The notes: generated by a model not told the origin, from the letters alone. DNA of 64,000 nt from CAWCVR01 sp963799105 (GCA_963799105.1 CAWCVR010000007.1:322936-386935); one strand, 5' to 3'. Counted from the stretch's first letter, positions 46,068 to 55,773 are shown. Made by a program: numbers and translations.

Positions 46068-48271
46068 CTACGAACCTACTTGGAAGGTTCCGGCAACCTG
46101 CAGGCTGGATGGCGCTGAGGAGTTTCCCAGATACACGGTGTAGGTGCCTGGCGCGGTCAGCCAACTCTTCGAGTTCGTGTCCCAGTACGACAGCGGATGC
46201 GAAGAATCGTTCTCATCCACTTCCACCGTCACGCTCTGCTGCTGTCCGGGCGTGAGCCAAACCTTCTGCCATCCCACCAGGCGCTTGGGCGGCTCACCCG
46301 CGCTGGCCGGCAGTGCCAGGTAAACCTGCGCCACTTCCGCGCCTGCCACCGTACCCGTGTTCGTCAGGTTGAACGTCACCCGTAGGTTGGGATTGCCGCG
46401 TGTCAGGTTGTTCGCCAGCGCCACGTTGGAAAACTGGAAGGTGGTGTACGACAGTCCAAAGCCAAAAGGGAACTCCGGAGTGTACCCTTGGGAGTCGTAC
46501 CACTTATAGCCGACCAGCAGGCCTTCGGAGTAGTTCGTCACAAAGGGGGTGGCTGCGGACGGCGACCCGGGAATCACCGGGCGGGGCAGATCGTTCACGC
46601 TGGCGGGAAACGTAATCGGCAGCTTGCCCGACGGGTTCACGCCGCCGAACAGGATATTGGCGATCGCCTGCCCGCCGCGAATCCCGGGAAACCAGGCCTC
46701 CAGCACCGCGCTCACGCTGCCCAGCCACGGCAGCACTTGCGCCCCGCCATTTTCCATCACCACGATGGTGTGCGGATTGGCGCCCGCCACCGCTTGCACC
46801 AGCGTGTCTTGATTGATGGGCGGCGAGTGAATCACGTCGGTGAAATTCAGGCTTGGCAGGTCCATCCCTTCGCTGGTCCACTGGCTCACGAATACGATCG
46901 CCACGTCCGAGGATGCCGCCAGCCTGGCTGCCGTGGTGGTACTGGTTCCATCGTTGTACGACACCGTCGCGTTGGGCGCCGCGGCCCGGATCCACTCGAG
47001 CGGCGGAGACGGATCCCAGACCACCCGCGACCAGCCGGGAACGGCGGGATACCCTTCATAGAGCGCCGCGCCCTCGGTCGGATACACCTGCGCCGAGCCG
47101 CCGCCCGAGATCACCCCGATATCGGCGTGCGAGCCGATCACCGCGATCGAGTTGAGCTTCGCCGCGTTCAGGGGCAGTTGCCCATTCGCGTTCTTCAGCA
47201 GCACCGCGCCCTGCTCCTCCACGGTTTGCGCGATGGCCTCGTCGGCGGCCACCATGGCCGGGCCGAGCGACGTGACGGCGGGCGGCTGGTTGAAGACTCC
47301 CACCTGGTACATCGCGTGCAGAATTCGTGTCACCATGTCGTCCACGCGCGATTGCGGCACCTGGCCCGATGCCACGGCCGCCTCAAGCGCAGTGGCGTTG
47401 AAGAACTGGTTGTCCGGCTGTTCCTGATCCAGCCCGGCATTCGCCGCGGTTGCGGCCGTCGAGGCGGGCCCCGAGGCCGGCAGCGCCCACCAGTCCGACA
47501 TGACAAATCCAGTGAAGCCCCAATCGGTCTTTAGCACCTGGGTGAGTAAGTATGGGTTCTCGCAGGCCCAGACGCCGTTCAGCAGGTTATAGGAGCACAT
47601 CACCGACTGCACGCCCGCGTCCTTGACGCCGATCTCAAACGCCAGCAGGTCGCTTTCGCGCCCGCCGCGGTCGTCGATGATGACGTTACTTTCGGTGCGG
47701 CCGGTCTCCTGGTCGTTGAACGCGTAGTGCTTCACGCACCCGATCACGTGCTGGTCCTGAATGGCCATCACGTGAGCCGCGGCGATCTTGCCGGCCAGGA
47801 TCGGATCTTCACCCTTGGTCTCGAAGGTGCGGCCGTCGCGCGGCTCCCGGCCAATCAAATTGGTGTTTCCCCCCAGGTTCACGTTCAGCCCGAACGCGCT
47901 GGCCTCCGCGCCGATTACCGATCCGAACTGATACGCCAGAGGCACGTCCCAGGTGGCGGCGCTGGCGATGGAGGACGGCAGCGCCGTGGCCGGCCTCGCG
48001 CTATCGGCCACTCCCAGGCTGCCGTCGGCGAAGTAGAGGTCCGGAATGCCCAGCTTTGGAATGCCGGGGATATAGCCGCCCGCGCCATTCGGCGGGTTGA
48101 AGATGTTGGTGACGGGGCCGAGCGCTCCGGCCACCAGTTGCAGTTTCTGCGCCTGCGTCATCTGGCTGAGCATGTACCGCGCCATTTGTGCCGCAACCTG
48201 GTCCGCAGTGGACGGAGCCGGCAGCCAGAACCTGCCCGTGGCGCCGCCGATGGTCAGCACCCCTTCGACGG
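46068..48271 (-). pseudogene. GH3 beta-glucosidase module, separated from its GH16 head by a one-base frameshift
   Basis: This frame encodes a full GH3 enzyme of about 730 residues. The front EGVLTIGGATGRFWLPAP is the missing end of the beta-sandwich domain of the upstream frame, so GH16, sandwich and GH3 were one protein of about 1249 residues. GH3 features: GIPDLYFADGSLGV, REPRDGRTFETKGEDP, KHYAFNDQETGR, the nucleophile aspartate in GFVMSDWWA, then the second domain with GAVLLKNANGQLPLN and FPFGFGLSYTTF, and a fibronectin-III-like tail. It releases glucose from beta-glucans. The ATG at 48185 could allow separate translation of the GH3 part, but there it would lack a signal peptide. Confidence 0.85.
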
Positions 48272-49816
48272 GGCGCCCGCCGGAATGCCCGCCGGATACC
48301 GGAAGTTCAACTGGTCGATGATGTAGCCCGGCGCCGCTCCGCAGTAAGTCACCGTGGCCGCCGTGCCGCCAATCGTCAACTGGCAGCTCGCCGTGCCGCC
48401 CACCACCGATAAGTCGTTGAGGCTCGTTGCGCCGTCGCCCACGCCGTCCTGCTCGGGCGCGTTCTTCGGCCCCAGTCCGTTGGCCCAGAGTTGATACGTG
48501 CCGCCCGCCTGGAGGGCGCACTGCGAGATGGGGCAGCCTTCCGCCGCCGTTCCGGTCACCCACGCCATTCCGGTCGAGTAGTTGTTGAGAAACATGGAAG
48601 GCGCGGCCGTGGACGCGATGGTAATCTGCTCGACGGCGCTTTGCCCGCCCGCGCTCGTCACCTGCACATTCACCGCGCCGGGCGCGGTTTCCCACGGCAC
48701 CTGGAAATTGATTTGCGCCGGGCTGACGAATATGAGCGGCGCCTTAACGCCGTTCACGCTCACGCTCACGCCGGCCACCGAGGTGAGGAAGTCGTTGCCG
48801 CTGCCGAGCACTTGCGCGCCCTGGTACGTGCCATCGGCGAGGTTGTTGCCGAACAGCGTCGCCAGGCTGCCGGGCGCAATGTCTCCAAGGTAAGAAGCGG
48901 CATTCAGAATTCCCGAGGGCGCGATCACCGGCGTCGTGGGGCTGACCGTGACCGGTTGATAGACGCGCACGTAATCCACCAGCATGTCCTGGTTCGGAAA
49001 TGGCGAGTTGGCACTCGGCGTTCCGAGAAACGTGTTGGGCCCGCCGATCGCCAGGTTCAGCAGAACGAAAAACGGCGCGTTGAACACCCATGGCGCGCCG
49101 GAGGGCAGCGATGCCCGCGTGCGCGTCGCGTAAGTAGCCCCATCGACGAGGAATTGGATCGAGTTCTCCGACCATTGAATGGCGTAGACGTGGTAATCGT
49201 CGTACACCGTTTCGCCCAAGGGGAGTGCCGTTGACGCGCCTATGCCGGCACCCCCGTTATAGTCGGGCGCGCCCGGGGAGCTGCTCGCCGGACCGTGGAT
49301 TGTGCCGTTGTTGAGGGACGCATCGTTGACACTGCCGTAGGTGCCGAAATTCTCCATGATGTCGATTTCGCCGCACGCCGGCCATGGGTTGGTTCCGATA
49401 TTCTCGCCCAGCATCCAGAAGGCGGGCCACACGCCACGGCCGAACGGAAGCTTGATTCTGGCTTCCACCAGGCCGTAGGTAAAGCTCAGATCCGCGGAGT
49501 GAGTGGAAGCGCCGGGGCTCCCGGTCTGCAAGCGCGCGGACGTGTAATTGCCGCTTGAATCGCGGATCGCCCTGATTACCAGGTTGCCTTTGCCGTCCTG
49601 AAACGCGTTGTTGGTGGAGTTCGTGTAGGTTTCGATTTCGCCGTTGCCCCAGCCCCCGCCGCCCAGATCGTTGTTCCACTTCGAGGGGTCGGGCGGGGTG
49701 CCCGCCGGGCCGTTGAACTCGTCGCTCCACACGAGCTGCCAGCCGGTGCCCGTCGTCTGGGACGCTGCCGCGAGCGCGGTCAGTAACGTCAAGGATGTAA
49801 CCAAAAGGATACGCAT
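48254..49816 (-). CDS. GH16 endo-beta-1,3-glucanase (laminarinase-type) with Solibacter-type beta-sandwich domain
   Basis: A 520-residue product from ATG 49816 with signal peptide MRILLVTSLTLLTALAAASQ. The GH16 domain (about 22-245) contains WQLVWSDEFNG, YGLVEARIKLPFGRGVWPAFWML and the catalytic EIDIMENFG, the beta-bulge form found in laminarinases. A TIGR03437-like domain follows (ILNAASYLGDIAPGSLATLFG, INFQVPWE). The frame ends prematurely at 48254 after PAGIPAGAPSKGC; removing one base in GGGCGCCCCGTCG (about 48265-48277) would continue it into the GH3 module. It probably cuts beta-1,3-glucans outside the cell, with the GH3 half finishing the oligomers. Confidence 0.9.
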   Translation of the reverse strand: MRILLVTSLTLLTALAAASQTTGTGWQLVWSDEFNGPAGTPPDPSKWNNDLGGGGWGNGEIETYTNSTNNAFQDGKGNLVIRAIRDSSGNYTSARLQTGSPGASTHSADLSFTYGLVEARIKLPFGRGVWPAFWMLGENIGTNPWPACGEIDIMENFGTYGSVNDASLNNGTIHGPASSSPGAPDYNGGAGIGASTALPLGETVYDDYHVYAIQWSENSIQFLVDGATYATRTRASLPSGAPWVFNAPFFVLLNLAIGGPNTFLGTPSANSPFPNQDMLVDYVRVYQPVTVSPTTPVIAPSGILNAASYLGDIAPGSLATLFGNNLADGTYQGAQVLGSGNDFLTSVAGVSVSVNGVKAPLIFVSPAQINFQVPWETAPGAVNVQVTSAGGQSAVEQITIASTAAPSMFLNNYSTGMAWVTGTAAEGCPISQCALQAGGTYQLWANGLGPKNAPEQDGVGDGATSLNDLSVVGGTASCQLTIGGTAATVTYCGAAPGYIIDQLNFRYPAGIPAGAPSKGC

Positions 49817-49854
49817 AAGCCCATCTCGATCATGGACCAACCGGAGCGGCATTT

Positions 49855-50411
49855 CAAGGTGGCCCGGCCATCCGGCGCCGCGCGGGCCGGGTGGCCGACA
49901 ATGGACTGGCGCGGGACGTCGAGGCCCTTGCCGCGGGTGGCGGAAACGGAGACGTAGTCCGCGAAATCGTGCGCCGCCTCCTAGCGTTCGATCAGCGGAA
50001 GCAGACGGGCGTTCTCGCGCATGAGATCGATCTTGTTCAGCACCAGCCGCGCCGGCGCGGGGGACTCGGCGAGCATGGAGACGGCGCGGCGGTCCTCCTC
50101 GCCGAAGGGCCGTGCCGCGTCGGCCACGTACGGCAGCAGGTCGCGCTCCCCGGGCGAGTTGCGCACGGTATCCATCAGCCGCCTGTTGAGCGGCGAATCG
50201 GCCGTTGAATGCCGGGCGTGTTCACGAAAATGATCTGCGCCCGCGGCAGCGTCAGTACGCCCTGTACGGCGGTCCGCGTGGTCTGCGGCTTATCCGCCAC
50301 GATGGCGATCTTTTGCCCCACCAGGGCGTTCATGAGGGTTGATTTGCCAGAGTTGCGCCGCCCCACCAGCGAGACCGACCCAGAACGAAAAGCGTCGATC
50401 GTGGATTGGAT
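49855..50411 (-). pseudogene. decayed era-type GTPase gene (G domain only)
   Basis: Three minus frames rebuild the N-terminal half of Era: GSVSLVGRRNSGKSTLMNALVG, IVADKPQTTRTAVQGVLT and FVNTPGIQRP; after a lost base near 50205, DSPLNRRLMDTVRNSPGERDLL, GEEDRRAVSML and LVLNKIDLM; after another shift near 49980, HDFADYVSVSATRGKGLD. The start codon position, eight bases after a GACAAT hexamer, is ATC. The KH domain is missing. Era is normally needed for 30S ribosome maturation, so a working copy should be elsewhere. Confidence 0.8.
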
Positions 50412-50742
50412 GCGATCCTATTGTCCCATTTACGGGGCGACGAACTGGCGGCGGTCCGGGCCGGGGCAAGAGCCCGACAGCCCGCTGATACAGTCTTTCA
50501 GGTTGAAACCCGCACGTGGCGCGTCGGGACCTCGCTTGGTGAGCTCGAACACCCCGTTTTCGTGAGATGGGGACGACACGTCGTAGGTTCCCCCAAGCGG
50601 GGTGTCATGTAGTTCCCCCGCAAAGCCGATAGAGAACCGCGTACCGAGAGAGGAGCCGACCGAATCGAAGGAGATCTTCGACCCTGGCAGTCGTTCCGCT
50701 ACGCGAAGAAGCGCACCAGGTTGCCGCCCGGTAAGTTCATCG
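50412..50742. other. intergenic stretch
   Basis: Between the era relic and the Cas4-like fragment. A minus frame of 130 codons covers it but shows no recognisable domain and no start signal; I do not call a gene. Confidence 0.35.
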
Positions 50743-50898
50743 CTGGCGCACGATGCCCTCCATCTTATGGCGGCCATCCTGAGAATCATGGCCGACATGA
50801 GGCAGGCCCGTAACTCGCCCAATGTTCCGCGCAGCCACTCGCAAACGGACCGGTGCCGGGCCTGTGGCTTCCGGGATGTCTGTGAACATTATCGGTAG
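50743..50898 (+). pseudogene. possible C-terminal fragment of a Cas4/RecB-like PD-(D/E)XK nuclease
   Basis: The last 51 codons of an open frame read HDALHLMAAILRIMADMRQ, then SHSQTDRCRACGFRDVCEHYR and stop. CxxCxxxxxC right before the stop is how Cas4 and related nucleases close their iron-sulfur cluster. The first cysteine and the nuclease core are missing, and no CRISPR array or other cas gene is nearby. Weak but specific. Confidence 0.35.
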
Positions 50899-51098
50899 CG
50901 GTCCCTCCGGGCAAATCCGGGGGCACGACGTTAAGCGGCCAAGTGGCTCACGAGTCCCCGTGGCTAGGATAGTCTCTACTCAGCCCGCACCGGCCTCGGC
51001 CACCGCGCCCCTACAGTCATGAAGAGTGACCGCCTGGTCTAGCCCTTGATCGGCAGCCACTTCGAGCACGACCACAAAAGCTGGTCGCGGCCCAGGCT

Positions 51099-52142
51099 CT
51101 ATCTCACACCCGCCGAATCGCGCCGCTTCGGCACACCGTGAGTGTGGCAATCGACGCATCGGAAGAAGTGGATGTTGTGGCGGCTGGAGCGCGAGCGGAA
51201 AGTGGTGTCCATCTTCTCTACGTCCAACCCGCAGTTGGACATTTTGGGATGGCAGTTGGCGCAGGAAGCGCGCGTCCGCTCGCCGTGTCCCTGGTGGCAG
51301 GCCAGACAACCGATCCCTTCGTGGATGCCCACGGGCGTGCGGTCGTCGCTATCGCCCGCCTGCATGGCGGCGCTGGCAGCGTGGCATTGGTAGCAGAGCG
51401 CCTGGCGCTGATCGGGACTCATCTTCACGTGCCGCCCGCCCTCGACCATTTCCGGCAGCGGCAGCGCGGCCAGCGCAATGTGGCCTTGTGCGCGACGATC
51501 GAACAGCGCCAACGAGGGCGCCGCCATTGTCTGCAAGGCGCCGGCCGATTCCGGACGGCGCACACGCGCCGCCTCCGGCTGCCCAAGCCGGTGCATCTGG
51601 TGGCAGGCCAGGCACGGAATCGCCGCGCGCTCCGCCCACCGGGCGTCCACCAGCCGCCACGGCCCGTTCGTATCGACGGGCGTAACCATGTCGCACAGCG
51701 ATCCCTGAAAGTGCATCCCGTGGCAGCGGAAGCAGTCCTCCATCAAGATGCGCTTGCGGTTGTGGTCGCGGTCGGTGAAGGCCTGGGCGTAGGTCATCGC
51801 GTGCGGGCCGGCGCGCCACGTGGCGAACTCCTCCTGGTGACAGTTGCCACACCGCCCCACGATGGCTTCCACGTCCGACCATTGGTGGACGCGGATTTGC
51901 TCCGGCACCACGCCGCGCGCGTGCTGGTCCAGCCGCCGCGCGTTGCCCATCTGCAACACACCGCCATGACAATCCGAGCACGCCACGCCGCGATGCGCCG
52001 AACCCAGCCACGCGGTGCTCGAATCGCCCATTTCGTGGCAGTCTCCGCAGTATCCCACGCTCCGCGGCTTGGGACGTACCATCGGATAAACGATTGCCGC
52101 CGCAATCGCGATCGCCACCAGCGCGGCCAGCGCGAACTTCAT
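51099..52142 (-). CDS. membrane-anchored nine-haem cytochrome c
   Basis: A 347-residue protein with an N-terminal helix (ALAALVAIAIAAAIVYPMV) and nine CxxCH sites: CGDCH, CSDCH, CGNCH, CFRCH, CLACH, CYQCH, CLACH, CANCH and CVDCH. The spacing and extra histidines (CHQMH, CHQGH) fit a NapC/NrfH or octahaem-type chain of bis-His haems in the periplasm. Its ATG overlaps the stop of the GMC gene (ATGA), so it is the last gene of the operon and is the likely electron acceptor for the flavoprotein, replacing the usual small cytochrome of gluconate dehydrogenases. The final acceptor is unknown. Confidence 0.92.
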   Translation of the reverse strand: MKFALAALVAIAIAAAIVYPMVRPKPRSVGYCGDCHEMGDSSTAWLGSAHRGVACSDCHGGVLQMGNARRLDQHARGVVPEQIRVHQWSDVEAIVGRCGNCHQEEFATWRAGPHAMTYAQAFTDRDHNRKRILMEDCFRCHGMHFQGSLCDMVTPVDTNGPWRLVDARWAERAAIPCLACHQMHRLGQPEAARVRRPESAGALQTMAAPSLALFDRRAQGHIALAALPLPEMVEGGRHVKMSPDQRQALCYQCHAASAAMQAGDSDDRTPVGIHEGIGCLACHQGHGERTRASCANCHPKMSNCGLDVEKMDTTFRSRSSRHNIHFFRCVDCHTHGVPKRRDSAGVR

Positions 52143-53779
52143 GCGTGCCGCTCCTTGATGATCGCGGCCGCCACGCGGTAGGCGTTGGCCAGAATAGTCA
52201 GCGCGGGATTGAATCCCCCGTTGGTGACGTGAACGCTGGCGTCAGCCAGATAGATGTTGTCGGCTTCGTGGATTCGGCAGTTGCGGTCCACCACGCTCGT
52301 CCGCGGATCGTTGCCCATGCGGCAGGTTCCGGCCTGGTGCTGGCCGCCGCTCAGTTCCAGGCCGGGAACGTTGGTCCAGGTGCGTATGGCGCCGGCCTCC
52401 CGGAGCCATTCCTCCGCTTTCATCACCACGGCGCGCGCCACTTCCACGCTGTGCGGATGGCGCCCGCCGGAAAGTCGTGCCACGGGGATGCCCCAGAAAT
52501 CCTTCACTCGAGGATCCAGTTGCACGCGCGCATCGAACACGGGCATCTCCTGCACCGGGCCCATTACCGCGATGGAGCGGCGGTAGAACTGCCGCATGTA
52601 GTTCTTGTGCGCGCGACCCCACCGCGGCGTCTCGGGCGGCGTCACCCCTGTGAACTGGATCGGCAGGCGGATGAACTCGTTGGCCAGCATGGCGCCCCCG
52701 CGCAAGCCCGAATTGCCATGATTGAAATCGCAGATGGCGACGCTGGCGCCGGGGCCCACATCGTCATAGGTGTCGAAATCGAACAGGCCCACGGCGCGCG
52801 GGTACGCGTGCCCTTGCAGGTTACGGCCCACCCAGTCGTGCCGGTTCCCCAAACCGTTCGGATGCAGCCGGCTCTTCGAATTCAGCAGCAGGCGCGCGGT
52901 TTCGATGGCGCCCGCGCTCACCACCACCAGGCGCGCCGGCTGCGTTTGCAGGCGGTCATCGGCGTCGAAGTAGGTTACGGCGGTGGCGTGTCCGCGCGCG
53001 TCCAGCACAATCTCCCGCGCCATCGCAAGCGTGCGCAGCTCGCACATGCCGGTTTCGAGCGCGGCGGGAATCACCGTGTTCTGCGTGCCGTTCTTGGCGT
53101 CGACTTCGCAGGCGAATCCCACGCACCAGCGGCACCGCATGCACGGCCCACGACCGTTGTAGGGCACGCTGTTGCGCAACATCGGAATGTCGAACGGATG
53201 CCAGCCCTTGCGCAGCGCGGCCGGTTTTAGAATCTCGTACTCGCGGTTTGGCGGGAGCGGCGGCATCGGCAGTCCGCGGCGGCGTGGCGCGTGAAACGGA
53301 TCGGGCGCAACGTCGCCCGAGACGCCCATCTCCCATTCGGCCTTTTCGTAGAACGGCTCCAGGTCGTCGTATGCGATCGGCCAATCGTCCAGCGTGCTCC
53401 CCGGCGGGCATCCGTACACGGCCTTCATGCGGAAGTCCTGCGCCATGTATCGCCAGGCCATCGCGCCGTAACTCACCGTGCCGCTGCCGACGCAGGCGGC
53501 GTTGTTCGAGTAAGCGCCATCGCTCGGCAATACCACCAGTTCGCGGCCGCGGCGGTCCAGTGTCACCCTTGGATTGCGCTCATCATCGGGTCCGAAAGGC
53601 GCTCCCAGCGCACTGGTGCGCTGGTTCCGCAGGTCGTCCTTGCGGTCGCCCCAGGCCGTCACCCAGCGCCCGCGCTCGAGCAGCACAACGCGCAGGCCGG
53701 CCGAGGCAAGCTCCTTGGCGATCACCCCGCCGCCGGCGCCCGCGCCAATCACCGCCGCATCTACGGGAGCCATCGCCAC
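52139..53779 (-). CDS. GMC-family flavoprotein dehydrogenase (gluconate 2-dehydrogenase-like large subunit)
   Basis: A 546-residue protein. GTG 53779 is chosen: AAGGAG lies eight bases upstream and it is placed right after the stop of the small subunit; ATG 53773 is the alternative. It has the Rossmann fold VDAAVIGAGAGGGVIAKELA, the GMC segment SNNAACVGSGTVSYGAMAWR, the cysteine-rich GPCMRCRWCVGFACEVDAKNGT seen in the membrane gluconate-dehydrogenase group, and the catalytic end HQAGTCRMG and VTNGGFNPALTILANAYRVA. It has no signal peptide; export would be by piggy-back on the Tat subunit. It oxidises a sugar or sugar acid and passes electrons to the cytochrome; the substrate is not determined. 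Confidence 0.9.
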   Translation of the reverse strand: MAMAPVDAAVIGAGAGGGVIAKELASAGLRVVLLERGRWVTAWGDRKDDLRNQRTSALGAPFGPDDERNPRVTLDRRGRELVVLPSDGAYSNNAACVGSGTVSYGAMAWRYMAQDFRMKAVYGCPPGSTLDDWPIAYDDLEPFYEKAEWEMGVSGDVAPDPFHAPRRRGLPMPPLPPNREYEILKPAALRKGWHPFDIPMLRNSVPYNGRGPCMRCRWCVGFACEVDAKNGTQNTVIPAALETGMCELRTLAMAREIVLDARGHATAVTYFDADDRLQTQPARLVVVSAGAIETARLLLNSKSRLHPNGLGNRHDWVGRNLQGHAYPRAVGLFDFDTYDDVGPGASVAICDFNHGNSGLRGGAMLANEFIRLPIQFTGVTPPETPRWGRAHKNYMRQFYRRSIAVMGPVQEMPVFDARVQLDPRVKDFWGIPVARLSGGRHPHSVEVARAVVMKAEEWLREAGAIRTWTNVPGLELSGGQHQAGTCRMGNDPRTSVVDRNCRIHEADNIYLADASVHVTNGGFNPALTILANAYRVAAAIIKERHA

Positions 53780-53781
53780 GG

Positions 53782-54294
53782 CTATGACTCCTTCCCCAGG
53801 CGCAGATCGTATTGAATCCGCCCGCGCACCGGTGACGTCGGCACACGCAGCATTCGCCAACTCGCATAATCGCGGTTGCCGCCGTGTCGCGGGCTGCCGT
53901 AGAAGCCCTGCATGGTGTGCGCCAGCACCATCTCGAAAAATGGCCGCACTTCCTCTTCAATGCGCGTGACTACGGCTAGCCGCTGCTCGCCTGGCAATTG
54001 GTGGAGCGCTCTGCCAAACATCTTGCGGCTCAGAGTGTCGGCGCGCGCCAGGCCTTCGCGGTAGGCGCGCCGATAGCGACCATACGGGCCGGCCAGTTGG
54101 CGGTCGATGAACACTACCACACCGGCCGCCGCCGCGCCCGGGTCCTGGTCGGCCGGAATCAACTGATCGCAGATCGCATCCAGCGTGCGCGCTTCTTCTC
54201 CCGCGAGCGTCAGCCGCGCTCCCTCTTCATGGCGGCACGCCGCGCCGCTCAGCACGGCTCCGGCGAGAAACGAACGGCGGGACGGTTTCCGCAC
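53782..54294 (-). CDS. gluconate 2-dehydrogenase subunit 3-like Tat protein
   Basis: A 170-residue protein. GTG 54294 is preferred (GGAG six bases upstream) over ATG 54333. Twin-arginine motif KPSRRSFLAG, then LSGAAC which could be a lipoprotein cysteine. The body matches the Gluconate_2-dh3 family: LDAICDQLIPADQDPGA, AGVVVFIDRQLAG, GLARADTLSRKMFG, FFEMVLAHTMQGFYGSPRHGGN. It is the first gene of the three-gene operon and would carry the flavoprotein through the Tat pore and hold it near the cytochrome. Confidence 0.9.
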   Translation of the reverse strand: MRKPSRRSFLAGAVLSGAACRHEEGARLTLAGEEARTLDAICDQLIPADQDPGAAAAGVVVFIDRQLAGPYGRYRRAYREGLARADTLSRKMFGRALHQLPGEQRLAVVTRIEEEVRPFFEMVLAHTMQGFYGSPRHGGNRDYASWRMLRVPTSPVRGRIQYDLRLGKES

Positions 54295-54503
54295 ATGCTG
54301 CTCCAATGTCCGATTTAGTCGGAATGGTACCATGCCGCACGCAAGACTGCCTTAGCGCACGGAGCCATGTCACGCAGTCCTGCGTGTAGGGTCGCAATTC
54401 GTCCCGACGTTTCTTCGTTCCGCGGCAGCGTACGTCACGCGCGAAAGTTACCCCGCGCGGCGGCGCACGAGCACCGGGCAGTCCATCGCCCAATACTAAT
54501 CGG

Positions 54504-54707
54504 ATGAGGACAATTGCGACATTCTCGTTCTGGGGAGCAGCCGCTGGCTTGAGTGTGGCGGCAGGTTTGCTGTGGGGTCAACAGGCCGCGGTTCCGCCGC
54601 CCCCGCGTCCGCCCACGACGCCCTTCACTTCGGCTGAACTGGAAGCGATCCCGCTGGTGCCGCCACGGGCCGGTGTCGGGGCCGCGGGCAAGCCCCTGGC
54701 TGCATGA
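54504..54707 (+). CDS. small exported proline-rich protein (uncertain)
   Basis: A 67-residue frame with a signal-like start (FSFWGAAAGLSVAAGLLWGQQA) and a proline-rich tail (PPPPRPPTTPF). TACTAAT sits just before the ATG, again without a ribosome site. It could be the head of a lost exported gene. The remaining 54295-54503 and 54708-54987 contain only an 11-bp palindrome (CGATAGTATCG, about 54783) and the ribosome site of the next gene. Confidence 0.4.
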   Translation: MRTIATFSFWGAAAGLSVAAGLLWGQQAAVPPPPRPPTTPFTSAELEAIPLVPPRAGVGAAGKPLAA

Positions 54708-54987
54708 CCAATGTTGCGCGACTAATGTGACGGCTGCGTGCGGAGTAAGCGGCTCCAGAATGAATGCTCTGGGGGGAGTTATCCGATAGTATCGGCATCT
54801 GATCTGCCGGCCGATCGCCTGCTCACAAGCCGCAGAGCGTCTCGGTGGGGCAAGGATCTCGCGTGTCTTCGCCCGACCGTTCGTCGCCTCTTTTCCGCGT
54901 TTTGTCCGCCTTCTCTGCCCTCCATCCAGATCACCGGGATACGTTTCGGGCGTCGTGCCTTACTCTGCCATCTGGAAGGAGACGCGG

Positions 54988-55770
54988 ATGGAGCCATTGG
55001 CCAGTATCGAGCATGTGAGTAAGCAGTACGTGCTGGATCACAGTTCCGTAACGGCGCTCGACGACGTGTCCTTGCGCATCCACCGGAGAGAGTTCCTCGC
55101 CATCGCGGGACCGAGCGGGAGCGGCAAATCGACGTTGCTGAATCTGATTGGCTGCATCGACAGCCCATCGAGGGGGCGAATTCTGTTGGATGGCGCCGAC
55201 ACCACCACTTTACGACCCGCCGCATCGGCGGCCCTGCGTCGCGAAAAGATCGGCTTCGTGTTCCAGACCTTCAACCTGATTCCGGTATTCACGGCCGCGG
55301 AAAACGTCGAGTACCCGCTCCTGTTGCGGCGGATGGGGGAGAGCGAGCGCCGGCAGCGGGTGGCGGAGGCTCTCGCCGGCGTCGGATTGACCGAACGCTC
55401 CGGGCACCGGCCGGATCTTCTATCGGGAGGAGAGCGCCAGCGGGTAGCCGTTGCGCGGGCGATTGTGCATCGCCCGTCGCTGGTCCTCGCGGACGAGCCC
55501 ACGGCCAACCTGGATACGCAGACCGCGGCACAATTGATCGACCTCATGCGGAATCTGAACCGGAAACTCGGCATCACGTTTCTGTTTTCCACGCATGACC
55601 AGCGGCTGCTGGACCGGTCGGACCGCGTCGTGCGGCTGTGCGATGGCAAGGTGGTCGAAGACACGGGCGGGCAGCCGGTGAGCGATGGGCGGCTTCCTGC
55701 CGCCGGTGTCCCGGAATGCCTGCCCGGCCGGGTGCTCGACGGTGGGCCGCGAAAATCTTCAAGGAGCTGA
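54988..55770 (+). CDS. ABC transporter ATPase (MacB/LolD type)
   Basis: A 260-residue ATPase from ATG 54988, six bases after AAGGAG. Walker A GPSGSGKSTLLNLIG, Q-loop FVFQTFNLIPVFTAAENVEYP, signature LSGGERQRVAVARA, Walker B LVLADEPTANLD and the H-loop histidine in STHDQRLLD are all present. The type matches LolD/MacB ATPases that drive mechanotransmission without moving substrate through the membrane. First gene of a six-gene operon; four bases separate it from the permease. Confidence 0.93.
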   Translation: MEPLASIEHVSKQYVLDHSSVTALDDVSLRIHRREFLAIAGPSGSGKSTLLNLIGCIDSPSRGRILLDGADTTTLRPAASAALRREKIGFVFQTFNLIPVFTAAENVEYPLLLRRMGESERRQRVAEALAGVGLTERSGHRPDLLSGGERQRVAVARAIVHRPSLVLADEPTANLDTQTAAQLIDLMRNLNRKLGITFLFSTHDQRLLDRSDRVVRLCDGKVVEDTGGQPVSDGRLPAAGVPECLPGRVLDGGPRKSSRS

Positions 55771-55773
55771 ACC

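Noticed and set aside
50430..50822. 130-codon minus frame after the era relic
   Set aside because: No start signal, no recognisable domain, and it overlaps the more specific cysteine motif on the plus strand.
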